From NCBI GenBank assembly GCA_945952045.1, contig CAMFHE010000001.1, positions 433,872 through 497,871 on the forward strand: DNA of 64,000 nt, written 5' to 3'. Below the pieces are notes generated by a model. That model saw nothing but the letters and a program-made list of their open reading frames with translations, was not told the DNA's origin and did no database searches. The translations under genes and the position numbers were made by a program. This DNA comes from an uncultured Rhizobium sp. Its GTDB lineage: Bacteria; Pseudomonadota; Alphaproteobacteria; Rhizobiales; Rhizobiaceae. This document shows positions 36,139 to 44,098 of this stretch, in pieces. Each line of letters opens with the position of its first letter. The first letter of the stretch is position 1.

Positions 36139-37008
36139 ATGAAACACGGAATCTACTACTCCTATTGGGAACATGAGTGGAGCGCCAAGTTCGGTCCCTA
36201 TGTCGAGAAGGTCGCCAAGCTCGGATTCGACATTATCGAAGTCGCCGCCCACCACATCAACGAATACAGCGATGCCGAACTTGCGACGATCAAGCAGAGC
36301 GCCAAGGATAACGGCATCATCCTGACGGCCGGCATCGGCCCGTCGAAGGCGAAGAACCTCTCGTCTCCCGACGCCGCCGTGCGCCAGGCCGGCAAGGCCT
36401 TCTTCGAACAGACGCTGTCGAATGTCGCCAAGCTCGACATCAAGACGATCGGCGGCGCGCTTCATTCCTACTGGCCGATAGATTATTCCAAGCCGGTCGA
36501 TAAGGAAGGCGATTACTCGCGCGGCGTGGAAGGCATTCACGGCATTGCCGATTTCGCCAATAATCTCGGCATCAACCTCTGCATCGAAGTGCTCAACCGC
36601 TTCGAAAACCATGTTCTCAACACCGCGGCCGAAGGTGTCGCCTTCGTGAAGGAAGTGGGAAAGCCGAACGTCAAGGTGATGCTCGACACGTTCCATATGA
36701 ACATCGAGGAAGACAGTTTCGGCGACGCCATCCGCACCGCCGGCCCGTTGCTCGGCCATTTCCACACCGGCGAAAGCAATCGCCGCGTCCCGGGCAGGGG
36801 CAGAATGCCCTGGCATGAGATCGGTCTCGCGCTTCGCGAAATCAACTACACCGGCGCTGTCGTCATGGAGCCCTTCGTCAAGACCGGCGGCACCATCGGA
36901 TCGGACATCAAGGTCTGGCGCGATCTCAGCGAAGGCGCAGACACGGCCAAGATGGATGAAGACGCGCGCAATGCGCTCGCCTTCTCGCGCTTCGTGCTGG
37001 GCGGCTGA
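36139..37008 (+). CDS. D-psicose (D-allulose) 3-epimerase
   Basis: A 289-residue TIM-barrel enzyme, the same length as the characterised A. tumefaciens enzyme and, from memory, nearly the same sequence. Metal ligands fall at the same numbers: Glu150 (CIEVLNRFENH), Asp183 (MLDTFHMN), His209 (GHFHTGE) and Glu244 (VVMEPF). Arg215 follows in ESNRR. It interconverts D-allulose and D-fructose using Mn2+ or Co2+. It starts behind GAAAGAGG and is last in the operon, before a strong terminator hairpin. With the kinase and importer it completes a D-allulose use pathway via fructose. Confidence 0.93.
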   Translation: MKHGIYYSYWEHEWSAKFGPYVEKVAKLGFDIIEVAAHHINEYSDAELATIKQSAKDNGIILTAGIGPSKAKNLSSPDAAVRQAGKAFFEQTLSNVAKLDIKTIGGALHSYWPIDYSKPVDKEGDYSRGVEGIHGIADFANNLGINLCIEVLNRFENHVLNTAAEGVAFVKEVGKPNVKVMLDTFHMNIEEDSFGDAIRTAGPLLGHFHTGESNRRVPGRGRMPWHEIGLALREINYTGAVVMEPFVKTGGTIGSDIKVWRDLSEGADTAKMDEDARNALAFSRFVLGG

Positions 37009-37031
37009 TCCAAGGTATTGAAGGACGATAT

Positions 37032-37056
37032 CGCAGGCGGATTATCTCCGCCTGCG
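37032..37056 (+). terminator. Terminator hairpin of the D-allulose operon
   Basis: CGCAGGCGGA-TTATC-TCCGCCTGCG is a perfect 10-base stem with a 5-base loop, 24 bases after the epimerase stop. There is no long T tract on either side, so it may work with Rho or in both directions, since lhgO converges from the right. Confidence 0.65.
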
Positions 37057-37132
37057 AATATTACAAAAAGCCAGTTTGAGCAGGCTTTTTCAATCGATGT
37101 CGGCCTTTACCACTCCGGCGCGGCAGGCGAGG

Positions 37133-38329
37133 TCATCGCATCGTTTTTTCCAGCTTCGCCACGATCATGTCCGCAATGGGAATCGCGGAGGTGGCCGCAG
37201 GCGAGGGTGCGTTGCACACATGCAGCATGCGCTCGGTTTCCGCAAAGAGGAAATCGTGGATCAGCGCGCCATTGTTGCGAACGGCCTGCGCGCGGATCCC
37301 GGCTTCGTGCGGCAGGAGATCTGCCAACGTCAGGCTCGGGCAGTATTTTCGGCACTCCTCAAGATAACCCGGCTTCCAGATCGAGTTGCGCAGCTCCACA
37401 GCCGCCGATTTCCGGTTGGCGAAAACCGTTTTCCAGAAGCCGGGAAACAGCGCGTAATCGGCCATGTCCGCAAGGTTGACGGAGAGGCGTGGATAGCCCT
37501 CCCGCGCAAATCCGATGACGGCATTCGGTCCGACGGTGACGCTGCCGTCGATCATGCGCGTCAGGTGAACGCCCAGGAAGGGCAGGTCGGGGTCGGGTAT
37601 CGGATAGATAAGGTGTTTGACGATCTCGTTCTTGCTGGCTGGCAGGCGAAAATACTCGCCGCGGAAGGGCACGATGCGATGCTCGATCGAGAGGCCTGCC
37701 AGCACGGCCAGCCGATCCGACTGAAGACCGGCGCAGGCCACGAGTTTCCTGGCCCGCCAGCTTTCGCCATCCGAGCGAACGTCGACGGCATCGGACGTCT
37801 CGCTGATCCCGTTGACGCGCACCGAAAGGCGGATATCGCCGCCGAGCGCCCGGATTCGCCGGCCCATGGCCTGGCAGACTTCGGCATAGCTGACGATGCC
37901 GGTGGAGGGCACGAAGAGTGCGCCGAGGCCGGCGATATTGGGCTCGCGCTCGCGCAATTCCCCCTGGCTGACGCGGTGCACCTCGATCGTGTTCTGCTTC
38001 GACCGTTCGTAAAGTGCGTCCATGCGCGTCATCTCGAGATCGGATGTCGCGACGAGCAGCTTGCCGTAAACCTCGAACCGGATGCCGTTTTCGGCGCAGA
38101 AGGCCTTGGTGGCTTCCGCGCCCTTACGGCAGAGTTCCGCCTTGAGACTGCCGGGCGGATAATAGATGCCGGCGTGAATGACGCCGCTATTGTGGCCCGT
38201 CTGATGCTTGCCGAGCGCATCTTCCTTCTCGATCAGGATAAGGCTGCTGCCCGGTCTGTTTTCGAGAAGGCGCATCGCCGTTGCCAGGCCGACGATGCCG
38301 CCGCCGATAACGCAATAGTCGAAGATCAT
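37133..38329 (-). CDS. lhgO: L-2-hydroxyglutarate oxidase/dehydrogenase
   Basis: A 398-residue FAD enzyme of the DAO family. The dinucleotide motif VIGGGIVGLATA lies at residues 7-18, and the LhgO hallmarks are HQTGHNSGVIHAGIYYPPGS near residue 42, RGEYFRLP near 225, and the C-terminal CNAPSPAATSAIPIA. It oxidises L-2-hydroxyglutarate to 2-oxoglutarate and passes electrons to the membrane quinone pool. It lies downstream of livF on the same strand, across a 121-base gap containing a hairpin, and may share its promoter. In E. coli lhgO sits with csiD and gabDTP; here gabTD is in the neighbouring divergent operon, and no csiD is present. Confidence 0.9.
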   Translation of the reverse strand: MIFDYCVIGGGIVGLATAMRLLENRPGSSLILIEKEDALGKHQTGHNSGVIHAGIYYPPGSLKAELCRKGAEATKAFCAENGIRFEVYGKLLVATSDLEMTRMDALYERSKQNTIEVHRVSQGELREREPNIAGLGALFVPSTGIVSYAEVCQAMGRRIRALGGDIRLSVRVNGISETSDAVDVRSDGESWRARKLVACAGLQSDRLAVLAGLSIEHRIVPFRGEYFRLPASKNEIVKHLIYPIPDPDLPFLGVHLTRMIDGSVTVGPNAVIGFAREGYPRLSVNLADMADYALFPGFWKTVFANRKSAAVELRNSIWKPGYLEECRKYCPSLTLADLLPHEAGIRAQAVRNNGALIHDFLFAETERMLHVCNAPSPAATSAIPIADMIVAKLEKTMR

Positions 38330-38387
38330 ATGTCATGTCCTTGAAGCAATTCTCGCGAATGCTTGTCCTATATCGGTAACCGGAATT

Positions 38388-38410
38388 GCCTCGGCAAAAA
38401 GAGCCAAGGC
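38388..38410 (-). repeat. Hairpin between livF and lhgO
   Basis: GCCTCGGC (38388-38395) and GCCAAGGC (38403-38410) pair over eight positions with one wobble or mismatch and a loop of seven. On the livF-lhgO strand the loop carries the T-rich bases, so this is not a classical intrinsic terminator, but it could reduce read-through to lhgO. Confidence 0.4.
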
Positions 38411-38450
38411 ATATTTCCGCCACGAAAACGCGCCGAATGCGCAGCGCCAG

Positions 38451-39179
38451 TTATGCCTGCGCCGCCTGGTGATCGCTGTAGCCGAAATAGGCTTCCTCCA
38501 AAGCATGGCCGTCCGCAAGGTCACGGGCCGCGCCTTCCAGCGCGACATGGCCATTGCGCAGCACATAGATCCGCGAGGCGAGGTCGAGAATGCGGGCGGT
38601 GGATTGCTCGACGACCAGAAGCGTCAGCCCCTCGGCATTGAGCTGGCGCAGGCTTTCATAGACCTGGTCGATAACCAGCGGCGCCAGGCCGAGCGAGGGC
38701 TCGTCGATCATCATCAGCGTCGGGCGCTGCAGAATGGCGCGGGCAATGGCGAGCTGTTGCTGCTCGCCGCCGGAGAGATGGCCGGCGATGCCGCGATAAC
38801 GCGCCTTGAGGATCGGGAAGGTTTCGAGCGCCTTGTCGAGATCGGCCGCCGCCTCGGCCTTGTCCTTGCGGATCATCGAGCCGAGCAGCAGGTTTTCCTG
38901 CACCGTCAACGTGCGAAAGATGCTGCGTCCTTCAGGTACCAACGCCAGGCCCTTGCGGCACAGTCTTTCCGGCGGCTGGCCGGAAATGGTCTCGCCGTTG
39001 AAGGAGATCGTGCCGGCGGTCGGCGTCATGAGACCGGAGATCGTCTTGAGCAGCGTCGATTTACCGGCGCCATTCGGGCCGACGACGAAAACGATTTCGC
39101 CTTTTTTCACCGTCAGATCGACGGATTTCAACGCCGAAAGCCGGCCGTAGCCGGCCCGGAGGCTGCGAATGTCCAGCAT
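38451..39179 (-). CDS. livF: Branched-chain-type (HAAT) ABC transporter ATPase LivF
   Basis: A 242-residue ABC ATPase. Walker A GPNGAGKST lies near residue 35, the signature is LSGGEQQQLAIARA, and Walker B is LMMIDEPSLGLAP, the form typical of LivF. The ATG at 39179 follows AGGGGAAC at a good distance; the frame is open to 39377 but those codons carry no ABC sequence. It is divergent from the binding protein, LivG, LivH and LivM genes, so the five-part importer is split over two transcripts sharing one promoter region. Confidence 0.9.
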   Translation of the reverse strand: MLDIRSLRAGYGRLSALKSVDLTVKKGEIVFVVGPNGAGKSTLLKTISGLMTPTAGTISFNGETISGQPPERLCRKGLALVPEGRSIFRTLTVQENLLLGSMIRKDKAEAAADLDKALETFPILKARYRGIAGHLSGGEQQQLAIARAILQRPTLMMIDEPSLGLAPLVIDQVYESLRQLNAEGLTLLVVEQSTARILDLASRIYVLRNGHVALEGAARDLADGHALEEAYFGYSDHQAAQA

Positions 39180-39245
39180 ATGGTTCCCCTTATTCGAGCT
39201 GCCGGCGCTTTCCGGATCGGAAGCGGACGCTCCATGTTTTTGCCG

Positions 39246-39273
39246 TTGACAAACGAAATCTAATACGCATTCT
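39246..39273 (+). promoter_or_regulatory. Possible promoter of the livK-hyuAB-gabTD operon
   Basis: TTGACA at 39246-39251 is followed after 16 bases by CATTCT (39268-39273), a fair -35 and a weak -10. It lies 70 bases before the binding-protein start, in the gap shared with livF. The GntR regulator encoded in the operon probably binds nearby, but I found no convincing operator. Confidence 0.35.
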
Positions 39274-39343
39274 GTCTTCTGTCCACAGAGGACTATGTGC
39301 AAAAAATCAGGCCGGGCAAAGCCACGGCCGAAGGGGAACGACG

Positions 39344-40540
39344 ATGAAATCTGTTGCTGTGGCCGCCTCGGCCGCAATCGCTCTTCTATTGCCTTTGACC
39401 GGCGCCCAGGCCGCCGACCCGATCAAGATCGGCTTCGCTATCGCCGAATCCGGCTGGCTTTCGAACTATGACAGCGCGCCTTTCAAGGCGGCGGTCATGA
39501 AGATCGAGGAGATCAACAAGGCTGGCGGCCTTCTGGGTCGCCAGATCGAATACACCGTCATGGACACCAAGACGGAGCAGGCCCGCGCCGCGACCGTCGG
39601 CGCGCAGCTTGTCGATGGCGGCGTCGACATGCTGGTGGTTTCCTGCGACTACGATTTCGGCGCGCCGGCGGCGCTGGCCGCAAAGCAGGCCGGTAAGATC
39701 GCCTTCAGCCTGTGCGCGGCCGACCCGAAGATGGGCGTGCAGGGCGTCGGCCCGCTTGCCTTCACCGCCAACAGCGCCGCGCAATCGGAAGGCATCGCCA
39801 TTGCCGAATACGGCCAGAAGAAGATGAACCTGAAGTCGGTCTATGTGCTGGAAGACCTGACCATCGAATACAACAAGTCGGCGTGCGCCGGCTTCCGCGC
39901 CGCCTGGGCCGCTGGCGGCAGCAAGGAAACGATCCTCGGCAACGATACGTTCAAGAACGACGACCCGTCGATCGCCTCGCAGATCACCCGCCTCAAGGGC
40001 CTGGCGACCCAGCCGGATGCGGTCTTCGTCTGCTCGTTCACGCCGGGCGGGGCGTCCGCCGTGCGCCAGCTGCGCGCCGCCGGCATCGACCTGCCGATCC
40101 TCGCCAACACGGCGATGGTCGACAATTACTGGCTGAACGCCGTTCCCGGCCTCAAGGATTTCTACCTGCCCGCATTCATGTCGCTTTATGGCGACGATCC
40201 GCGGCCGGAAATGAACAAGTTCCTCGATAGCCACAAGGCGCGTTACGGCGAGCCGCCGGTCTCCTCCTATTCGGTGCTCGGCTACAGCCTGATCGAGCAA
40301 TGGGCTTACGCGGTCGAAAAGGCCAAGACGACGGACTCCGAAGCCGTAGTCGGCGTCATGAACGGCTTCAAGGACCAGCCCTTCACCGCCGGCCCGACCT
40401 CCTTTACCGACCAGCTGCATATCCAGGTCGACCGTCCCTGGCTGATCATGAAGGTCGAGAACGACTCCTTCCACGCCGTGGAAGTCTACCGCAACACCTT
40501 CAAGCCGGACATGAAGCTGCTGTTCCGCGTCGGTCAGTGA
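39344..40540 (+). CDS. Branched-chain-type ABC transporter, periplasmic substrate-binding protein
   Basis: A 398-residue LivK/AmiC-type binding protein with a signal peptide ending at AQAAD (residue 24). The start of the mature chain PIKIGFAIAESGWLSNYDSA and AVMKIEEINKAGGLLGRQIE (partly quoted) match the Peripla_BP_6 fold. Members bind branched amino acids but also amides, lactams, urea and aromatic acids. Genes downstream (ATP-dependent amidohydrolase, omega-aminotransferase, semialdehyde dehydrogenase) suggest a cyclic or linear amide here rather than leucine. Confidence 0.87.
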   Translation: MKSVAVAASAAIALLLPLTGAQAADPIKIGFAIAESGWLSNYDSAPFKAAVMKIEEINKAGGLLGRQIEYTVMDTKTEQARAATVGAQLVDGGVDMLVVSCDYDFGAPAALAAKQAGKIAFSLCAADPKMGVQGVGPLAFTANSAAQSEGIAIAEYGQKKMNLKSVYVLEDLTIEYNKSACAGFRAAWAAGGSKETILGNDTFKNDDPSIASQITRLKGLATQPDAVFVCSFTPGGASAVRQLRAAGIDLPILANTAMVDNYWLNAVPGLKDFYLPAFMSLYGDDPRPEMNKFLDSHKARYGEPPVSSYSVLGYSLIEQWAYAVEKAKTTDSEAVVGVMNGFKDQPFTAGPTSFTDQLHIQVDRPWLIMKVENDSFHAVEVYRNTFKPDMKLLFRVGQ

Positions 40541-40548
40541 CCGCCGCT

Positions 40549-40578
40549 CCGCCGGCCGCACCCCTGCGCGGCTGGCGG
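40549..40578 (+). repeat. Intercistronic hairpin after the LivK-like gene
   Basis: CCGCCGGCCGC (40549-40559) pairs with GCGGCTGGCGG (40568-40578) over 11 positions with a single G-U pair and an 8-base loop. It starts eight bases after the stop codon. Confidence 0.6.
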
Positions 40579-40633
40579 GCCTGATCCTCCCGAACAAGTT
40601 TTTCGTCGAGCTTGAACATAGGTCTCGTCCGAT

Positions 40634-41389
40634 ATGTCACGTCCATTGAAACAAAGGCTTGAAGCCCGCGGCGTCGCCGTCGCCTTCGGTGGCGTCCGGG
40701 CGCTGAGCGGGGTCGATCTGGAGCTGCGCCGCGGCGAAGTGCTCGGCCTCATCGGCCCGAACGGCGCCGGCAAGACCACCATGGTCAATGTGCTGAGCGG
40801 CTTCCAGCGCCCGACCAGCGGTTCCATCGCGCTCGACGGCGTCGATGTCTCGCGCCTGACGGCTCGAAAGATCGCCCAGGCCGGCGTCGGCCGCAGCTTT
40901 CAGGCCGCTCGCCTGTTCCGGGCGATGACGGTGGAGCAGAACCTCTCCGTCGCCGCTATCGGCAGCGGTCTTTCCCGCCGGGCGGCGCGGGAGCGGGCTT
41001 TCGACATCCTCGACTGGATGGGGCTTGCCCAGAAAGCCGACCGGCGCTGCGACAGTCTCTCCTATGGCGACGAGCGGCGCGTCAGCATTGCCCGGGCGCT
41101 GGCGCTCCAGCCCTCCTTCGCGTTGCTCGACGAGCCGGCCTCCGGCATGAACGACGCCGAATGCGAGGCGCTGATGGAGGTCATCGCCGAGCTGCCGGCC
41201 CGTTTCGGCTGCGGCGTGCTGCTGATCGAACACAATATGAAGGTCATCATGGGCGTGTGCCAGCGCATCCATGTGCTCGATGGCGGCCAGAGCCTTGCCG
41301 AAGGCTCGCCGCAGGACATCCAGAAGAACCCCGTCGTCCGCCGCGCCTATCTCGGCGAAAAGGCGGTCGACAGCACCCTCGCGATCTAG
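40634..41389 (+). CDS. livG: Branched-chain-type ABC transporter ATPase LivG
   Basis: A 251-residue ABC ATPase. Walker A is GPNGAGKTT near residue 40, the Q-loop is in GVGRSFQAARLF, the signature LSYGDERRVSIARAL is the LivG variant of LSGGQ, Walker B is FALLDEPASGMN, and the switch histidine is in LIEHNMKVIM. It pairs with LivF as the two-ATPase motor of a HAAT importer. It lies 93 bases beyond the binding-protein gene, after a hairpin, and 11 bases before livH. Confidence 0.9.
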   Translation: MSRPLKQRLEARGVAVAFGGVRALSGVDLELRRGEVLGLIGPNGAGKTTMVNVLSGFQRPTSGSIALDGVDVSRLTARKIAQAGVGRSFQAARLFRAMTVEQNLSVAAIGSGLSRRAARERAFDILDWMGLAQKADRRCDSLSYGDERRVSIARALALQPSFALLDEPASGMNDAECEALMEVIAELPARFGCGVLLIEHNMKVIMGVCQRIHVLDGGQSLAEGSPQDIQKNPVVRRAYLGEKAVDSTLAI

Positions 41390-41400
41390 GACCAGAGATC

Positions 41401-42315
41401 ATGGCCAACATCGTTCAAGTTCTCGTCGATGCCATCGCGCTGGGCAGTCTCTATGCCCTCGTCGCGCTCGCCATCGGCCTCGTCTTCGGCGTCATGCGGC
41501 TCGTCAATTTCGCCCAGGCCGATTACATCACCATCGGCGCCTATGCGCTGGTCGTGCCGACGGCAAGCGTCACCCCGCCGCTGCTGCTCGGCGCGCTGCC
41601 CGCGGCGCTGATGATCGGCGGCGTGCTCATCGTCGTGGTGCTGCTGGCGCTGGTGACGGAGCGTGTCGCCTTCCGGCCGCTGCGCAATTCCAATCCCTCG
41701 ACGCTGCTGATCTCATCCTTCGCCGTCAGCTATTTCCTGCAAAACCTTGTCATGCTCATCCATACCGGCCGGCCGAAATCTGTTGGTATCGGGCAGAGCC
41801 TCGCCAATGCGGTTGAGATCGGCGGCGTGCGGGTTCCCGGCATCCAGCTTCTGACCATGGTCGTCACCGCCGGCCTGCTTGTCGCCCTCGTGCTCTTCCT
41901 CAAGAAAACGCCGCTCGGCGTGCAGATGCGGGCGGCGGCGGAAAACTTCCAGATGGCCCGCCTGCTCGGAATGCCGGCAAACCGGGTGATCGCGCTCGCC
42001 TTCGCCATTTCGGGCCTGCTCGGCGGTGCCGTCTCGCTGCTCCTGACCATCCAGACGGGTACGCTCGACCTGCGCATGGGCCTGATGCCCGTCGTCTACG
42101 CCTTCTTCGCCACCGTCATCGGCGGCATGGGCTCGCTGCCCGGTGCAGCACTCGGCGGTTTCCTGGTCGGCGTCGCCAGCGTGCTCCTGCAAACCTATCT
42201 GCCGGCCGATCTGCGCCCGTTCCGCGATGCCGGCGTCTTCTCCCTCGTCATCCTGATCCTGCTCATTCGTCCGCAGGGCCTCATCGTCACCAGCGCCGCG
42301 AAGGAGCGCGTCTAA
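41401..42315 (+). CDS. livH: Branched-chain-type ABC transporter permease LivH
   Basis: A 304-residue permease with about eight hydrophobic helices. The LivH hallmarks are VDAIALGSLYALVALAIGLVFGVMRLVNFAQADYI at the N-terminus (partly IGLVFGVMRLVNFAQADY), the coupling segment VQMRAAAENFQMARLLGM and AFFATVIGGMGSLPGAALGG. It forms the channel with LivM. The stop and the livM start share a base (TAATG). Confidence 0.9.
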   Translation: MANIVQVLVDAIALGSLYALVALAIGLVFGVMRLVNFAQADYITIGAYALVVPTASVTPPLLLGALPAALMIGGVLIVVVLLALVTERVAFRPLRNSNPSTLLISSFAVSYFLQNLVMLIHTGRPKSVGIGQSLANAVEIGGVRVPGIQLLTMVVTAGLLVALVLFLKKTPLGVQMRAAAENFQMARLLGMPANRVIALAFAISGLLGGAVSLLLTIQTGTLDLRMGLMPVVYAFFATVIGGMGSLPGAALGGFLVGVASVLLQTYLPADLRPFRDAGVFSLVILILLIRPQGLIVTSAAKERV

Positions 42316-43373
42316 TGAAGAGCGATACCCTGTCCTTCGCCGCGATCCGTCGCTTCTGGTTCCCGGTCTTCGCCCTCGTCCTGCCGCTGACGCTGATTGT
42401 CATCGTCACCGGCCAGTTCGGCGGCCTCTCGGTGCAGCGCACCGTCGTCGAGATGTTGATCAGCGTCGTCATCGTCGTCGGCCTCTATATCTTCGTCGGC
42501 AATTCCGGGATCATTTCCTTCGGCCATGCCACCTTCATGGCCATCGCAGCCTATGCGTCTGCATGGCAGACCTGCTGCGAGATGCTGAAGCCGATCACCA
42601 TGTCCGGCCTGCCGCCCTTCCTGCGCGACCAGAGCATTCCGCTGCTGCCTTCGGCCGTTACTTCGGTGCTGCTGGCAGGCGGCGCGGCCTTCCTCACCGG
42701 TCTCGTCATCATGCGGCTGACGGGTCTTGCCGCCTCGATCTCGACACTTGCCGTGCTGTTCATCCTCAACGTCGTCTATTCCAACTGGGACAGCGTGACG
42801 ATGGGCACGGCCTCCATCGTCGGCCTGCCGACCTATGTCTCCGGCTGGCTTGCGCTCGGCTGCGCGGTCTTCGCCATCGTCGTCGCCTGGCTCTACCAGA
42901 CCTCGGCGCTCGGCCTCGCCATCCGGGCGACGCGCGAGGACGAGGTGGCGGCGGCCGCCTCCGGCATCTCGCTCTACTGGTCGCGGCTGATCGCCTTCAC
43001 GCTGTCCGGCTTCATGGTCGGCCTCGGCGGGGTGCTGCAGGCGCATTATCTCGGCACGGTGTCGATCAACAGTTTCTTCCTGAGCTTCACCTTCCTGGCG
43101 CTCGCCATGCTCATCGTCGGCGGCATGGGCAGCTTGGCCGGCGCGGTCACCGGCGTGGTGGTGATTTCGGCGATGGTCGATATTTTTCGCCGCCTGGAAG
43201 CGGGAATTTCCATCGGCGACACGCAATGGTCGCTGCCGGCAGGCACACAGGAGCTTATCATCGCGGCCTTTATGCTGTTGATACTGGTCTTCCGCAAAGA
43301 CGGAATCATGGCGGGGCGGGAATTGACCCTTCCGGAACAGGCACAGCATGAGAAAGGGCTCATCAATGGCTAA
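42315..43373 (+). CDS. livM: Branched-chain-type ABC transporter permease LivM
   Basis: A 352-residue permease. LivM features are LYIFVGNSGIISFGHATFMA (about residues 56-75), TSALGLAIRATREDEVAAAA as the coupling region, and MLIVGGMGSLAGAVTG. The start shares one base with the livH stop, and the 3' end overlaps the GntR gene by eight bases. It completes the five-component importer. Confidence 0.9.
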   Translation: MKSDTLSFAAIRRFWFPVFALVLPLTLIVIVTGQFGGLSVQRTVVEMLISVVIVVGLYIFVGNSGIISFGHATFMAIAAYASAWQTCCEMLKPITMSGLPPFLRDQSIPLLPSAVTSVLLAGGAAFLTGLVIMRLTGLAASISTLAVLFILNVVYSNWDSVTMGTASIVGLPTYVSGWLALGCAVFAIVVAWLYQTSALGLAIRATREDEVAAAASGISLYWSRLIAFTLSGFMVGLGGVLQAHYLGTVSINSFFLSFTFLALAMLIVGGMGSLAGAVTGVVVISAMVDIFRRLEAGISIGDTQWSLPAGTQELIIAAFMLLILVFRKDGIMAGRELTLPEQAQHEKGLING

Positions 43374-44070
43374 TAATCTGATCTTCAATACCGACGAGCC
43401 GGTGGGCATCATCGACAATCGCATGCTCTCGGATCAGGTTTCGACCTTTCTCGTGCGCGAACTGATCTTCGGTCGTCTTCAGCCCGGCCAGCGTGTCAAC
43501 GAAGCGGAACTTGCCCGCCAGCTCGGCATCAGCCGCAATCCAATCCGCGAGGCGATCCGCCGGCTGGAGGAACGCGGCCTGCTCGTCGCCGTGCCGCGCA
43601 AGGGCACCTTCGTACGCACCTTCCTGCGCAACGATATCGACGAGATCTTCTCCTTCCGTGTCATTGTCGAGCGTTTCGCCATGGAGCAGGCGCTTCCGCA
43701 GATGACCGATGGCGATGTCGAGCGCATCGCCGGCTTCGTCGACGCCATGGTCGCCGCCGCCAATGCCGATAACGAGATCGCCCTCGTAGAGAACGACCTC
43801 GCCTTTCATCTGGAGATCTGCAAGCTCTCCAGAAACCGCCAGACGCTGCACGCCTTCACCAACATCCAGGCCGAAGTGCAGATGCTGATCACCATGGCCG
43901 AGCGCCAGTTCGAGAGCCAGATGGCGGCCGCCGTCGATCACTGGCCCGTCGTCGAGGCGCTGCGCAGCCGCAATTCCGAAAAGGCGATGGACGCCATCAG
44001 CGATCATATCCGCGATTCCTGGCGCCACCTGCTCGAAGCTTACGAACGGGACAAACCCCGTTCGCCCTGA
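43366..44070 (+). CDS. GntR-family regulator (FCD subfamily) of the amide/lactam locus
   Basis: A 234-residue regulator. The winged HTH shows LQPGQRVNEAELARQLGISRNPIREAIRRLEERG (key part LARQLGISRNPIREAIRRL, about residues 37-60), and the FCD domain carries the metal-site pattern ENDLAFHLEICKLSRN. The chosen ATG at 43366 follows AAAGGG; another in-frame ATG lies six codons upstream. It overlaps livM and is followed 28 bases later by hyuA, so it is cotranscribed with the pathway and probably senses its substrate or an omega-amino acid intermediate. Confidence 0.87.
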   Translation: MANNLIFNTDEPVGIIDNRMLSDQVSTFLVRELIFGRLQPGQRVNEAELARQLGISRNPIREAIRRLEERGLLVAVPRKGTFVRTFLRNDIDEIFSFRVIVERFAMEQALPQMTDGDVERIAGFVDAMVAAANADNEIALVENDLAFHLEICKLSRNRQTLHAFTNIQAEVQMLITMAERQFESQMAAAVDHWPVVEALRSRNSEKAMDAISDHIRDSWRHLLEAYERDKPRSP

Positions 44071-44098
44071 TCCTCCATCCAGAAAAAAAGAGGGAACA

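Noticed and set aside
37076..38344. 422-codon plus-strand frame opposite lhgO
   Set aside because: Antisense shadow; LhgO motifs on the minus strand are clear.
39180..39377. 66-codon upstream extension of livF
   Set aside because: It runs through the divergent promoter and into the binding-protein gene; the ATG at 39179 has a good ribosome site.
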